This document shows positions 1-11,319 of a DNA stretch of 64,000 bases, one piece after another (position 1 is the stretch's first letter; each line of letters opens with the position of its first letter). The stretch comes from Casuarius casuarius (Eukaryota; Chordata; Aves; Casuariiformes; Casuariidae). The stretch lies in the NCBI GenBank assembly GCA_003342895.1, contig PTFA01000194.1, forward strand, positions 207,906 through 271,905, read 5' to 3'. Both the position numbers and the translations under genes were made by a program. The notes under the pieces were generated by a model. It worked only from the letters and a program-made list of their open reading frames with translations, was not told the DNA's origin and ran no database searches.

Positions 1-744
1 TATCAAACACACACACAAAAAAAAATCGGATTTTGATTTGAAAGGGCATAACACAGAGATATTGTATCAAAAATAGGAGCCCAGAGTTTGAAATGACCAA
101 AGTACCAGCCTGACTAGTGAACAAAGCGCTACCCCAGCTGCACATCAGCTTAGGGACTGGGAGCGTGATGAGTGTTATAGTGATATTTCCCACTTACATG
201 ACTGTCAAGTGCAAACAGCACTCAGATGCTAATCACTTTCCTAACTGCGTAATTCGACAGTGTCTCCTACTATTTGATTAAAACCCACCACTTCGTATTC
301 ATAAAGGATGCCCCACGGTCAGCACCAGCTCATGACTATCTGGAAAGAGATATCTGAGGCTAAAGGAAGGTTTTTGGTGTTTTGCTGTTTTTAAAGACCA
401 GGTGGAACAGAAGGCCGAGTGAAAAATCCTTAAAAAACTATTTAATTCAGAGAACACTATCTTCCTTTTGAACATGAATTACTCTCTACAGCCCCCATGC
501 CCCACAATGAACTAGGCAGATTCTGTATGAAACAGAAAAGCCTCAAAGCAAAAACGTAAAATGGCTTTAGAAAATAAGGTCAATGCTTTAGCCTGTTTAA
601 CCCCTGCTCCTTAGTACTTCAGCTAATAAGCTCTGTGCCACAGGCACACCTTAAACACTGGCACACCATCAGCATGGGCCTGCTTCTTCTATAATTCAAA
701 CTAAAATCCTCTTAAAAAGAAAAAGAAAAGAAAAAAAAGATTAC
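1..744 (-). other. OGFOD3: OGFOD3 intron 3 (partial)
   Basis: This is the left edge of the window, downstream of the exon 3 splice donor (GTAA read on the minus strand). I searched the minus strand for the next OGFOD3 coding block and did not find it. There is a short CA run and an A-rich tract at 6-25, and another A-rich tract at 715-740. Nothing else is recognised. Confidence 0.7.
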
Positions 745-3700
745 CTACGGATTCTTTCAGCTTCCTGCCTGCTGATTACTGCATCGGTCACCCCTCTTCC
801 ACACTTTCTAGGAGTGCACCCTGCATCACAAAAAGGAAAAGAAACAAGATCATCTTTCAAAAGAGGTTTAGAACAAGTCTCAATTAATATTCTCCTCCTC
901 CCCTTTCAGATTCACAACACTCAAAAGGGATGTTTCCAGTCTTGGAATATTTTAGATCACTGAAACTAAAAGAAGGTTACATCTCCATTTCAATGGTTTT
1001 TGCACCTCGATCATTAGAGGAGCCAGGCTAGGCAATGGCACCGTTGCTCCTGCCCAGGCTCAAGTCCCTCAGACCCATCTAAGCTATGGCACCTTCCCTG
1101 CTGTGGCTGGTTGGGCATTACACCAACTAAGCCGACAAAAGTTATTTTCTGTCAAAATAGCCAAGTCCATAATGCACTTTGACAAGTGTGAAAGGAATGA
1201 ATCTCAAACCCAATATACTGGAGAAGTACAAGCAATACACCGGAGATACGGCGCTCTGTCATGCATGATCCAGAGCCGCCGACCTTTAGGTTAAGCAAAA
1301 TGCAGAGCAATGCTGTGCCTTTAAAAATAAACTGTTCTTCTTGTTGACCTGAAAATAATGCCTAGAATCACTTCATTTTCTTAGAAAAAGTCTGCTACAA
1401 ATTTGTTGCTCCAGTTTGTTACGATAATCCCAACATAGCATTAAAATTGACTTACTGATGTTTGAAAATTGTTTGCAAAGTTTGCAAATCAACTGCTTAG
1501 AACCGTTTGGTAAGGCTATAATAGAGACACATATATATCTTTCTAGCTATACAGAGATACATAGACACACGTATATCCAGAGATTTTCCCCTTCTTGCCA
1601 AGTGCAGTAGTAAAAACAAAAATTCCTGATTATATAATTATTCTCTGGAAAGAAGACGATCTTGGATGATTTGATCTTACACACACCTTTTTTCAGCCTT
1701 CAGACAGGCAGGGCAGGAACACAAGAGAGCTCAGACCTCAGCAGTGCCACATGGATCCTTCTATCTTGGGTTGACAGTTCAAATACAGCCAGGATCTCTA
1801 GCAACTGAAACCACTTAATATCACGTATCTATATCCAAAGGGTTTTCCATTACAGTCCACATAAGCATTCAGATCATAGACAAAGATCCAACACACAGCA
1901 CTCTGGTATAACATACAACAAAAACCAAAAGTTCTGTCCCTAAACCAAAGAATCTCAACAGGAAGATAAAGTGAACTGTCCTGGGGAGAAAACTAGCTGC
2001 AGAAGACAAGAAATATTTGGATGCAGACCAGGGACGTGCCACTGCAGCAGCATCACGCCATGCAAGAGATCCAGATTCAGGGGCTGGAGAGCACCTTGCT
2101 CTGCAGTTGATCACAGTAGAAGTTGCACAAAAATCTGGAAAAGGAGCAAATTATAACTGCTCTTTCAAAATCGTAGTAACCAACTTGTGAAATGATCACC
2201 TCTTCCTTTGGTTCCCACCTGTCTGCAAGAGTCGTCCCAGCACCAGGCAAAGACACAAGCAAAAGGAAAGAAAAGCAGATAAAAACAAAATATGGAGAAA
2301 TACCAAGAATCAAGTGACATTTGCAATGATTTTGGTCTGGAGAAGCGTGGCCATTGCTCAGCAAAGCACCAAGAGGTATTACAATTAATGCTGTTCTCTA
2401 TAATCCATGCTGGATCTGCATCACTGATTCAATTTGCCACTAACGCTCCAACAGCTGAAAAACTCTTGGGATAACAGGAAAGAGAGAATGCCTTGCACAC
2501 AGGAGTGGAATCGCTGCTTGACAGAAGAAAAATTTTAAAAAAGGATAAGAGTTCAAGCCATGAAGAAGATATTACAAATAACGAGGGTTCCTCCATAGAT
2601 ATACGGTCTTTGTCTAGTACCAAGATGCCTTAGCTTACACTATTTCATGCATTAACACACAAGGAACTTAATCCAACTTACGTTTCTGTAGTCAACCATA
2701 AATCATTCAGTTTATTAACAAAGATTCCTGTAGGCAAGTGCTGAGAACCACTGTATTTGCCCACTGGAAGTCACAGGAAAAGCAACGGTAACATAAGAAA
2801 ATAGTGAATTACAATTCCAGAATGATGTTCCTACCATACCGTGAGGATAATAAAAGCAGCATAAAAAAAAAAACACACAGAAGAGTCAGAAGAGAGCTAA
2901 CAGCATTCTGTTTGTGGTGTCTACCCAAATATATCTTGAAAGGCAGCTTTTTATACAAGATGTGAAAGGCAGCTTTTTATACAAGATGCTGCATAAAAGT
3001 GACTTGGCCAAAAGCACACAGCTTGGACATGTATCAAAAAAGACCAAAAAAAAAAAAAAAAAAAAAACAAGCTCTTAAAATCCATTTCTGAGAAATTCAA
3101 CATTTAATATTAAAAGCTTATGGAAAAAAGACAGCAGTAAGAGTTCCCAATGAAGAGCATATGAAAGTTCTTACGGAGTTAGAAGTCCAGTCCAGAGCAG
3201 TCTTTAGGCAACAACAACAAAGATCAATTTTGAGCCACCAGTGACCTTGGGATGTGGCACTGTGCTGGGGAAAATCCACATATAGATGTAAAGCGATAGA
3301 AACGTTTGGATGGATGTGTTTTCTGACATCTGTCAATACACTTACTGCTGCTGAACCGAGCTCCTCTCAGAGGATTATTTGCTCATCAGAACACAACATG
3401 AGGGGCAAAGCTCTCCTGAAAATCAGTCAGTTCACCCACGCAAGTCAAAAGCATCAGTCCGCTCTGATCAAAAGCAACTAATTAAAACAATGACCACAAA
3501 GCGATGGAAAGAGGAATTTGGCACAGTGTGAGGTGAGTGCTTTGTAGGAAGTCACGCTCTATCTTAATGGACACGCTCTGGCTACATCTCTAGGTGTGCT
3601 GCACCCATCACACCAGCATCTCGAGGAAGAGAGAAGCAATGAGAAAGAGATACCTAGATGAGTGGGCTGAGCACCGACAACAACACACCAACTTGTACAC

Positions 3701-6700
3701 GCAGTTTCCTTGCTTGGGAAAAGAAAAGGACGCTACTTGGCGACTTCGATGTGAACATACGTCAAAGGCACCCACACCAAACAGACTGTCTAGACGCACA
3801 TAAGCATCCAGAGCACGTCGCTCCCTTCCCCAGATACACTTGTGTGCACACACGTACAGCCCTCTCTGTTCAAGCTCTCCACCACTCGAGTCATTTTTCA
3901 GACTTCAGTTATTCCTCCACCAAAATCAATCACCCTCATGGGTCAGTCACCATGACGACACGTACTCAATAACTAGTCCCTGAGAACTCCAAAAAGAGAT
4001 TTTTTTTTCTTCTTTCTAAGCCACTGGAGTAAAAAGATGGTGGGCAGACCAAGGTCAGGAAAGACCATCCAACTGGACTGCAACCCAGAAAATTCAATGC
4101 ATTTTCAGACTATCCAGCAACAATTCACTGAGGTCAGTTGAAGGTTCAAGTTCCAGGGAGCACAAACAATAAGTGATTTGAAGATGACCTAGGAAATTAG
4201 CAGCCTAAAATAATGCTAGACATGATGCTCTTCAGCATGCAGAATGCAACGGCAGCACAGAACCCAGCACCGTAACAGGAATGAACCAGAACCACTGTTC
4301 CTCCAGCTCGGTCTTCTCCTCATGACCCTATGAATTAAAGGGGAGCAGAGCAGAAGTGAAACATACTGTTCTTCAGAATCTATAATGCCTTGGAAAAAAA
4401 AAAAAAAAAAAAGAAAAAGAAACACGGAAAAATTCAGTCAGCAACCTGAAGGTGCTTCGCATATTATGAGACAGCACTTTGCAATACAATATCAGCCTCA
4501 AAGGTACAGAGTTCAGATCCACCAAAACAAACAAACAGACAACAAAAAAAACCCACAAGGGCTTTGTAGGGGGAAGGTTGTTTTAAGTTACAGATTTGGA
4601 AGTGGGAGAGGGAAGAGAAGAGGAGCTTCTGTGCCGTATTCCAGGCACATGGTAAATTTTTTTTCCTGCAACCAGACAGGCTAGACACAGTTTTTGCGGA
4701 CGCTCTGGCACTTTTCAATCACTTAATTCCAGGAACCAACAATTTGCAAGTCAAATATCATGGATCATGCATTAAAAACGCAAGCAGTGGAAATGCTGTA
4801 TTTGTTTGGAGCCCAACAACCCAGCAGCTCTGAAGAGCAGCAAGTAGCAGCCAGCAAACGCTGCAAACTACTCTGTCTGCCCTGCTACAAAAAAAAGGAC
4901 CCATTTTATGCTACTGTGCCTTGAAGGGCTCCAGTATATGTGCAGCAGTGGCAGATTAAAATCAGTTACTCAATTCTGAACGGCAGGCTGAAGAGCATCT
5001 CAGAAGCTGACTGACAAGGATCAGACATCCCTGCCTGCAGGCTAGCAAACGTGGCACAGACGGCTGAGGCAGTAACAGCTTCCATCATCCAATTTTGAAC
5101 TCACAGCTGCATATATAGAAGCAGCCAAAAGGAACTAATTTTGGTTCACTTACCATACATTTAGTTAGTCTGGCTAGATATTTAGTTAGTAATCCTAAGA
5201 TCTCTTCAAAGATTTGCAGAACAATTATCACTAATCACAAATCCCATAATGCATACTATAAAGTTCTGTTGTGCCAGGAATAAAGATGTCAACAGCTTTA
5301 TCAACCACAGTTGCGGAAACCTGCAGTGTCAAATTTGATTGTCCTGTTATAAAACAGGATTAAAAAAGGCTGAGGTAACAGACAGTTAGAAAAGTGAGAT
5401 TTTAAGGACTCCAGGAGAAAGTTGAACACAAAAGCAATGAAACTCTTTTGACTGATAGAGACAAAGAAGGGAAAAGACTGGTCTTCTGCCAGCGGCCTTC
5501 TGCCACTAAAAAAGTCTCTAATGCTTGAAAGACAAAGAAAATTATCTTTGAGATAAGGGAAAGCTGATGTTCAAGGAGAGAATAAGTGGAGACAAGTAAA
5601 TCTGAAGGAGACCTTCGATACTCCAGGACAAACCCATCTGAATATAGAGGGTTTTTTGTATGACATTCCAAAAAAAGAAACAAGCAAAGACTTCTGATTA
5701 CAGAAGAGGTTTCTACTTTGCATTTCCAGAGCACAGGACTTTCCCTTTTGGAAAGGCTGGTACTGGAGAATCAAAGCTTAGCAAAACTATGTAGTTACAG
5801 AAGACAATCAGTGCCAGACTAGGATCTTTGACAAAGAACTGGCAAAGACAATGTTCAAAGCAGGAGGTATTTTGAAGGCCATAGCAGAAGTTTTTTCAAG
5901 CTGAGAAGAAAAGGAAGAGATAGTCCAGCATAAAGTCAGCCACACAACAATGTTAAGACACAAACACTGCATCAAAGCTGAGGAAGGATCAGACGAGTGA
6001 GTCTGTTTATTTGAAAACAATTTTAGCATTAAAAAATGTGCCACTTTTGTCTAAAAGACACTATACACTGAACTGTTAAGAAAATACTCAGAGAATATGC
6101 ACCCGCTAGAAATTCAGTCTAGTATTAAAGTATCCAGTAGCTTCCTCAAATTTGCGCCTAGTGAACACAAAATCATTGACACATCTAACAAGCGACTCAG
6201 TTTTGGGTCTGAGAGCTCTATTTTTTCTGACAAGGCAAGAGGTGTATACCAAAACACACAACACCACAAGCACACCCCACAGCCACCTTTTCTATTCAGC
6301 ACACAGAATGCAACAACAGGACATGGGTCCAAGCGCCTGGGCTTCAGCTTTGCCTCCTACTTAAAGAGGTGCTTGCTCAAGCACCACGCATTGCAGGGAC
6401 TGGGATGATTCTCCCCCATCAGGATGCTCAAGGGAGCAGTCTACGTGCTGGACAGTTTCCTCCACTGCTCAAACGCTTCTCTGCATTCCACATCCATTGA
6501 TCTGGTCTCTGGAAAAGCATTTTAGAGTTGCCTCCTGGGCAGTGATCATGGATGCTTTGTACCCTGACACAGAAAACGTCAGCATACGTGAGAGACTATG
6601 GAGAAGTTTCATCAGACAAGCTAGAAGCCACAGTAGTTTTAAGGAGTAAACCTTGAGTAAACTCAAGATAGCCAGAAAGAGCTGAGATTTGGCTGCAGGA

Positions 6701-9700
6701 TTTAGAATGCAGAGCAGATTCTGCTCACAGAACACCGGATCTTCTGCAAACATACTAAGCTAAGCGCTTGGCCTTTGACAAATAACGCCTTACATTTCCG
6801 TATGAGATGTTTACTGGCAGGCACTGCTACAAAAACAAACTCACTGCTGGGTGACATCAACTACCGCATCCATTGAAGCAAACTGGAAGCTCAGTTGGAC
6901 TAGCTCAGTTTGAAGCAGGGACAAGTGCATAAATAAAGAGCTCGTCTTCACTGTGAGAACTTTGCAGTTGAGCATCAGACACTGAGCGATGATGGAAACG
7001 TGCCTCTTGCTGACACAGAGCCAGCAGCTGTGGATATCAAGCCAGAGTAAAGATAGAAAATGAAAAGCTGTTCAGTGATAGACAGCAATTCAACCAGAGC
7101 TCCAGAGATGAATCCGCTTTGGCAGAGCACTGTAATCCACGTTTTTCTGCCTCACAAAGCTATCAGCAACCCACAGGTGGGGCCGGGAGCACGGGAGTCA
7201 CAGGAGAGGGAGGAAAGCTTAGCCAGCTCACCACCACCCTCTTGCGGACACGCAGCAACAGGCAAGAAAAAAAAACATCTGCAAAGTTCATTATCGCAGT
7301 ATGGATTCAATTCACTGCTAAACGGAACAGATGTTCACGCATGTCTAATATCATAGATCTCTTTCTGAAAGCACAATGCAGGGGAACACATGTGAAAACA
7401 TCTGCTAAAAAGCAAAACCAAGCATGTAATGAATTTGGAGAAAGAACAGGCAAGCATAATTAGAAAGCGTGCATACAAACTTGTACAAGATGACTCCACT
7501 CTGTGCCTCCATTACGTTCATGGGTTTGGAGCCGGTCACGTCAATCGTTCTCACACGAAGCTAAGACAGGTCGCGCTCCACTCTGAACTAGCATTTGCAG
7601 AGCCTGCTCCCCATCGCATCACAAGACTAGAGAACGTGTTCGTTCCTCCTCCCAAGTAGAGGCGTACTTGAACTTCTTCACTTCCTCGCGGTGAAAAGAC
7701 TAGCTGATGGAGTTACCAAGACCAAAAGCAAGTTAAATCCCAGCCTGGAAAACTCCTCTAACAAACCAGAGGAGGGGAAAAAAAAGGGTTGGGTGGGTTT
7801 TTTTTGTTTTGTTTTGGGTTTTTTTATTTCTTTTGGTAAGCCAAAACTCCGGTAGCAGACCATAGATATTTCAGCCCTAGTACAGTCATAACTACCAAAT
7901 CTGCAGCAACAACAGCTGCACAAATTTCTCTGGCCTGTGGAACTGTGGAAGTAAAGCCCGTTTCTCCTCATGGTAACTATGAAAAGTTATAAGAGACCAT
8001 GTGTTGTCATGGGTTCAGAGTCAAAATGTCTCCAAACTAAGGAAGCTCTCTGGCTGGTAGCTTCCAGACAGAAGTTTGCTTGTCCTCAATAACATTTGGG
8101 ATGAATCCTCCAAAATCCTATCAAACACCCCATCCAGAGCAGACATTACAACAACAGCGCTGAGAAAAACTATCTGACCACAGACTCTCACCTGTCCCGA
8201 TATTACAAACCAGCAGCACCCAGAACAGCCGCCTGGAGGAGGAAGAGAAAATTACCTCCACATCTTTGGAGCACCACCTCCAGACTGCAGTTTGATGAAC
8301 ACTTCCCACCAGAATTAGCCTTGAAAGAAAGTCATTCTTCCCCTGCGCCCAGTAACTTGCTCCAGCCTCCATACTACCTCCAGATTTCTGTAAGCATTTT
8401 GGCAGCCACATAATGAACCAGATCAGAGAACTGATTTGGCTGAAAACTAACCCAAAAAAGGAGGAAAAAAAATCAGATGGAATAATTCACCAATCAAGTT
8501 GAATGCACAGCTGGACAGACAGGCAGACTGGCAGAAACAAAGAATCTGCTGCTTTCTGGCTGTAGGACCAGCTTAAAGTGATCGTCAAGACATACTTTGC
8601 AAGTTTAAGCAGAAAAATATATACATATCAGCGTAGCTCATCCTCAGCAGAACAAAAGTTATACTCTCATTGCTCTTTACCGCAGAAGGAAATCTTTTAC
8701 CTCTCTAGAAAACCCAACACCAGGACTCCAAAGGGAAAAAATGCCAAGGAAGACAAATACCTATTTGACAGAAAACTCCATCAGCTGGAAGATGCAAAGA
8801 TGGAAGAGAGAAGTTTGTTGCAGGCAGCATCAAAAGCTGTTTTCAGAACCAGTGACAACGTTAACAGGAAAACAATTTTTTTTTTTTTTTTTAACTAACA
8901 CACATCTCAAAATGCATACTAGAAGCTGGCACGTGTGCAATTACCACATGCTGGCAGCACAGCCAATCTCCTAAATTAGTTCCACTCTGTACTGTGTACG
9001 GTATTTACAGGTAACAAACTCCCCCAGAAAGTCCATTACAGGAATCAGCAGAGTAGGAAAAGAAAAGAGAAACAGATTTAGCAAAAGGTTTACTTCACAC
9101 CGCCTAAACAAAGCGGCTTCAGAGGAGAATTACAGAGAAATAATAGCAAAACCTTTCTCAGAAACAACAGCTTCTGGGCTGCCCCAAGAAACACGAAGAT
9201 CTGGGGATTTAACCAACGTGCACAGCAGCCAGGTGTTTGCTAGAGGCATGAGAGTTCCGCACCACGGACTCGGTTTTACAGCTAGGCAGCAGTCAGCCCG
9301 CTGCGGTCCTCTACACGCTGCTCCATCCAAAGCGCATCCAAATACCTTCGTATCTTTTGTGGCTGTCGTAGTCCTCGGAGCAGGGCACCTCCACGAACCT
9401 GTCCTGCAGGTGCTCCCCGCGCCCCGCCAGCACCTCCGCGACGCCCTCCTCGGCGCTCAGGCAGCTCCAGGCCAGCAGGCCGCCGAGGACCACGGAGCAG
9501 AGGAGGAAGGCCGCTGTCAGCCGCCGCCAGCGCGGCTCCGGCCGGGCTCTGCTCCTCCTGCCGCTGGGGACAGAGCGCGCAACGGCGCCGCGTTAGGGAG
9601 CCGCTCAGGCCGCGGGGCCCCGGGGAGCCCAGCGGCGGCCCCGAGCCTGCCCCCGCTCCAGGGGCTCGGTTACAGACCCGCGCACGCATCTTTCCGCCCT

Positions 9701-9961
9701 CAAGCCCGGAGGTTACCGGCCCTGCGCTGACCACAGGCACCGGCGGTCGCTGCCCGCACCCCAGGGCCTGGCCGGGCCCCCGCCGGCAGCAGCTGGGAAC
9801 AGCCGCTAGCCGCAGCTCCCCCCTGCCCCGGCGATCCCCGCGCAGCCGCGCCGGTACCTGCCGGGACGACGGCGGTCCCCGCGGTCCGCCCCAGCCGCCA
9901 CCGTCGCCGCCGCCCCGCCGCTCTCGGGGCCGCGCGGCGCCGCCCGCCGCTGCGGAGCCAT
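745..9961 (-). CDS. OGFOD3: OGFOD3, 2-oxoglutarate and iron-dependent oxygenase domain-containing 3 (partial: coding exons 1-3)
   Basis: Three exons are visible on the minus strand: 9961-9858 (ATG at 9961-9959), 9563-9346 and 820-745. Each joins at GT/AG sites with matching phase. They encode about 132 N-terminal residues of a protein that is about 319 aa in human. It begins [16 protein letters not shown], close to human OGFOD3. An Arg-rich segment precedes one hydrophobic stretch at about residues 50-68 ([18 protein letters not shown]), which fits a type II signal anchor. Next come the conserved [18 protein letters not shown] and the Cys motif [16 protein letters not shown]. From family knowledge the catalytic 2-OG/Fe(II) domain follows. 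It is not in the window, so the gene continues beyond position 1. Intron 1 is 294 bp and intron 2 is about 8.5 kb. The gene is divergent from HEXD. The start is the first ATG and matches the human N terminus. Confidence 0.93.
821..9345 (-). other. OGFOD3: OGFOD3 intron 2, 8.5 kb, no coding exon seen
   Basis: The intron is bounded by a GT donor (9345-9344) and a GATGCAG acceptor (823-821), both read on the minus strand. The many ORFs of 60-115 codons here resemble no protein I know and several start at GTG. It contains a poly(A) run near 3046-3067, an A/AG tract at 4391-4420, a T-rich tract at 7795-7830, a T run at 8876-8892 and a perfect 26-bp tandem duplication at 2937-2988. No transposon is recognised. 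Confidence 0.75.
2937..2988. repeat. Perfect 26-bp direct tandem duplication
   Basis: The unit TGAAAGGCAGCTTTTTATAC plus six more bases occurs at 2937-2962 and again, identically and without a spacer, at 2963-2988. It lies in OGFOD3 intron 2. Two identical copies suggest a recent slippage or duplication event. Confidence 0.95.
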
Positions 9962-10850
9962 CGCGCCGCCGGCCCGGAGCGACGCGCTCGGCCAGCGCCG
10001 CGCAGCCTGCGGGGGCAGCAGGGGAGAGCAATCCGCCGCCGAGCGGCGCGGCCTCAGAGGAGCAGGCAGAAGCAATCCATTGCAGAGCCGCGAGGTGGAA
10101 GCCCCACGGAGCACCGCGGCAGCGGGAGAGGTCCGAGCGCTTCGCGCCGTCTGTGAAAGGCAGCAGGAGCCGCCCCCCAGACCAGAGCAATCGATGCCGG
10201 CGGCGCCCGCTGGCTGGGCGGGCTGCGAGCATGGAGGCGAGCGGGCTGAGGCGGCGCCTGGTGCACCTGGACCTCAAGGGCGCGCCGCCGCGCGTCTCCT
10301 ACGTGGCGGAGGTAAGGGGGGAGCGGGCCGCGGCGGCGGCGGCCCCGGCCGCAGCGCGCTGCCTTGCCGCCTCGCCTTCCCGCAGGTGCTGCCGCTGCTG
10401 CGCGCCCTGGGCGCCACCGGGCTGCTGCTCGAGTACGAGGACACGTTTCCCTACGCGGGGGCGCTGGAGCCGCTGCGCGCGCAGCACGCGTACAGGTAGC
10501 GCGGCCGTTAACGGCCGCCGACGGCCGCGGGCGCCGCCGTTGCCGGCCCGGGGCGCCGCCGCCGCGCCGCCTCTGCCCCCTCCCTCTCTCTCCGCAGCCC
10601 CGAGGAAATCCGGGCGATCCTGGGGCTGGCGAAGGCGCAGGGGCTGGACGTGGTGCCGCTGGTGCAGACCTTCGGGCACATGGAGGTGAGCCCCGCGGCG
10701 GGGGGGGGGCGGCTCCTGCCCCTGGCTGGCAGCGCCGAGGCCTGGAGCAAGGACGGGGCTTTGCGGAGGATGCGCGGGGCAGCCGCAAGGCTCAGCCCGG
10801 CTCCTCCGAGCGCCGCCGGTGCGGCAGAGTCGCTCCTTCCTTCGTAGCCG
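9360..10850. promoter_or_regulatory. CpG island over the OGFOD3/HEXD bidirectional promoter
   Basis: Strongly GC- and CpG-rich DNA spans OGFOD3 exons 1-2, the gap between the two genes and HEXD exons 1-3. The flanking DNA is AT-rich. The OGFOD3 and HEXD start codons face apart and are separated by 269 bp (9962-10230). I see no TATA box. A GC box (GGGCGGG) lies near 10216-10222. AGCAATC-type elements recur around 10028, 10070 and 10186. This is the layout of a shared housekeeping promoter; the transcription start sites themselves cannot be read from sequence. Confidence 0.85.
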
Positions 10851-11319
10851 AGCTGGCGGGATCTTTTCAGTTGGGAAATCCTCCTCTTACATCCCGGTGC
10901 TCCGTTTGGTCGAGCCCTTCGGCTGACTATTTCAGGCACCAAAGCGATGCTGCGTTGTCTGTTTTGCCTCTGTGACCCCGCGGGGTGGTTGGTGACCCCA
11001 GAGCACTCTGCTGCGACCCTTCTCGGCTGCTCCAGAGCGCGTCCCAACCTCCTGGTGGGAGGCCTCTTGCTTGCTCTTTGCTCAGACGCAGCCAAAGTTC
11101 TCCTCGGGTTTTCCCTGTGTAACCTATTAGCAGAGCTCTGGCGACGCAAGGGGATGCTGCAGTCCCCTTCGTTCCGCACTCACTCCACGAGCTCTCCTTT
11201 CCCTTCCAGTTTGTACTGAAGCACAAAGAGTTCTCTCATCTCCGGGAGGTGAAGACGTTTCCCAATGCCCTCAACCCGCACAAGGAGGAGTCCCGGGCGC
11301 TGGTCAAAGCCATGATTGA
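10194..11319 (+). other. Alternate-frame ORF (141 codons) overlapping HEXD exons 1-4
   Basis: An ATG at 10194-10196, 37 bases before the HEXD start and in the +1 frame, stays open through the spliced exons 1 (to 10311), 2, 3 and 4, and stops at TGA 11317-11319. Its Kozak context is weak (T at -3, C at +4). High GC content makes long alternate frames likely, so coding is unproven. If the transcript starts upstream of 10194, the ORF could reduce HEXD translation. Confidence 0.35.

Noticed and set aside
2937..2988. Two 26-bp repeats considered as a CRISPR-like array
   Set aside because: Only two adjacent copies with no spacer, in a vertebrate intron.
9282..10277. 331-codon minus-strand ORF through HEXD exon 1, the promoter and OGFOD3 exons 1-2
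   Set aside because: It runs through real splice sites, reads OGFOD3 exon 2 in the wrong frame and is a product of high GC content.
10054..10788. 244-codon Arg/Pro/Ala-rich minus-strand ORF
   Set aside because: Low-complexity composition typical of CpG-island frames; no splice or start support.
10508..11179. 223-codon minus-strand ORF opposite HEXD exon 3 and intron 3
   Set aside because: It is GC-driven, has no recognisable domain, and overlaps a real exon on the other strand.
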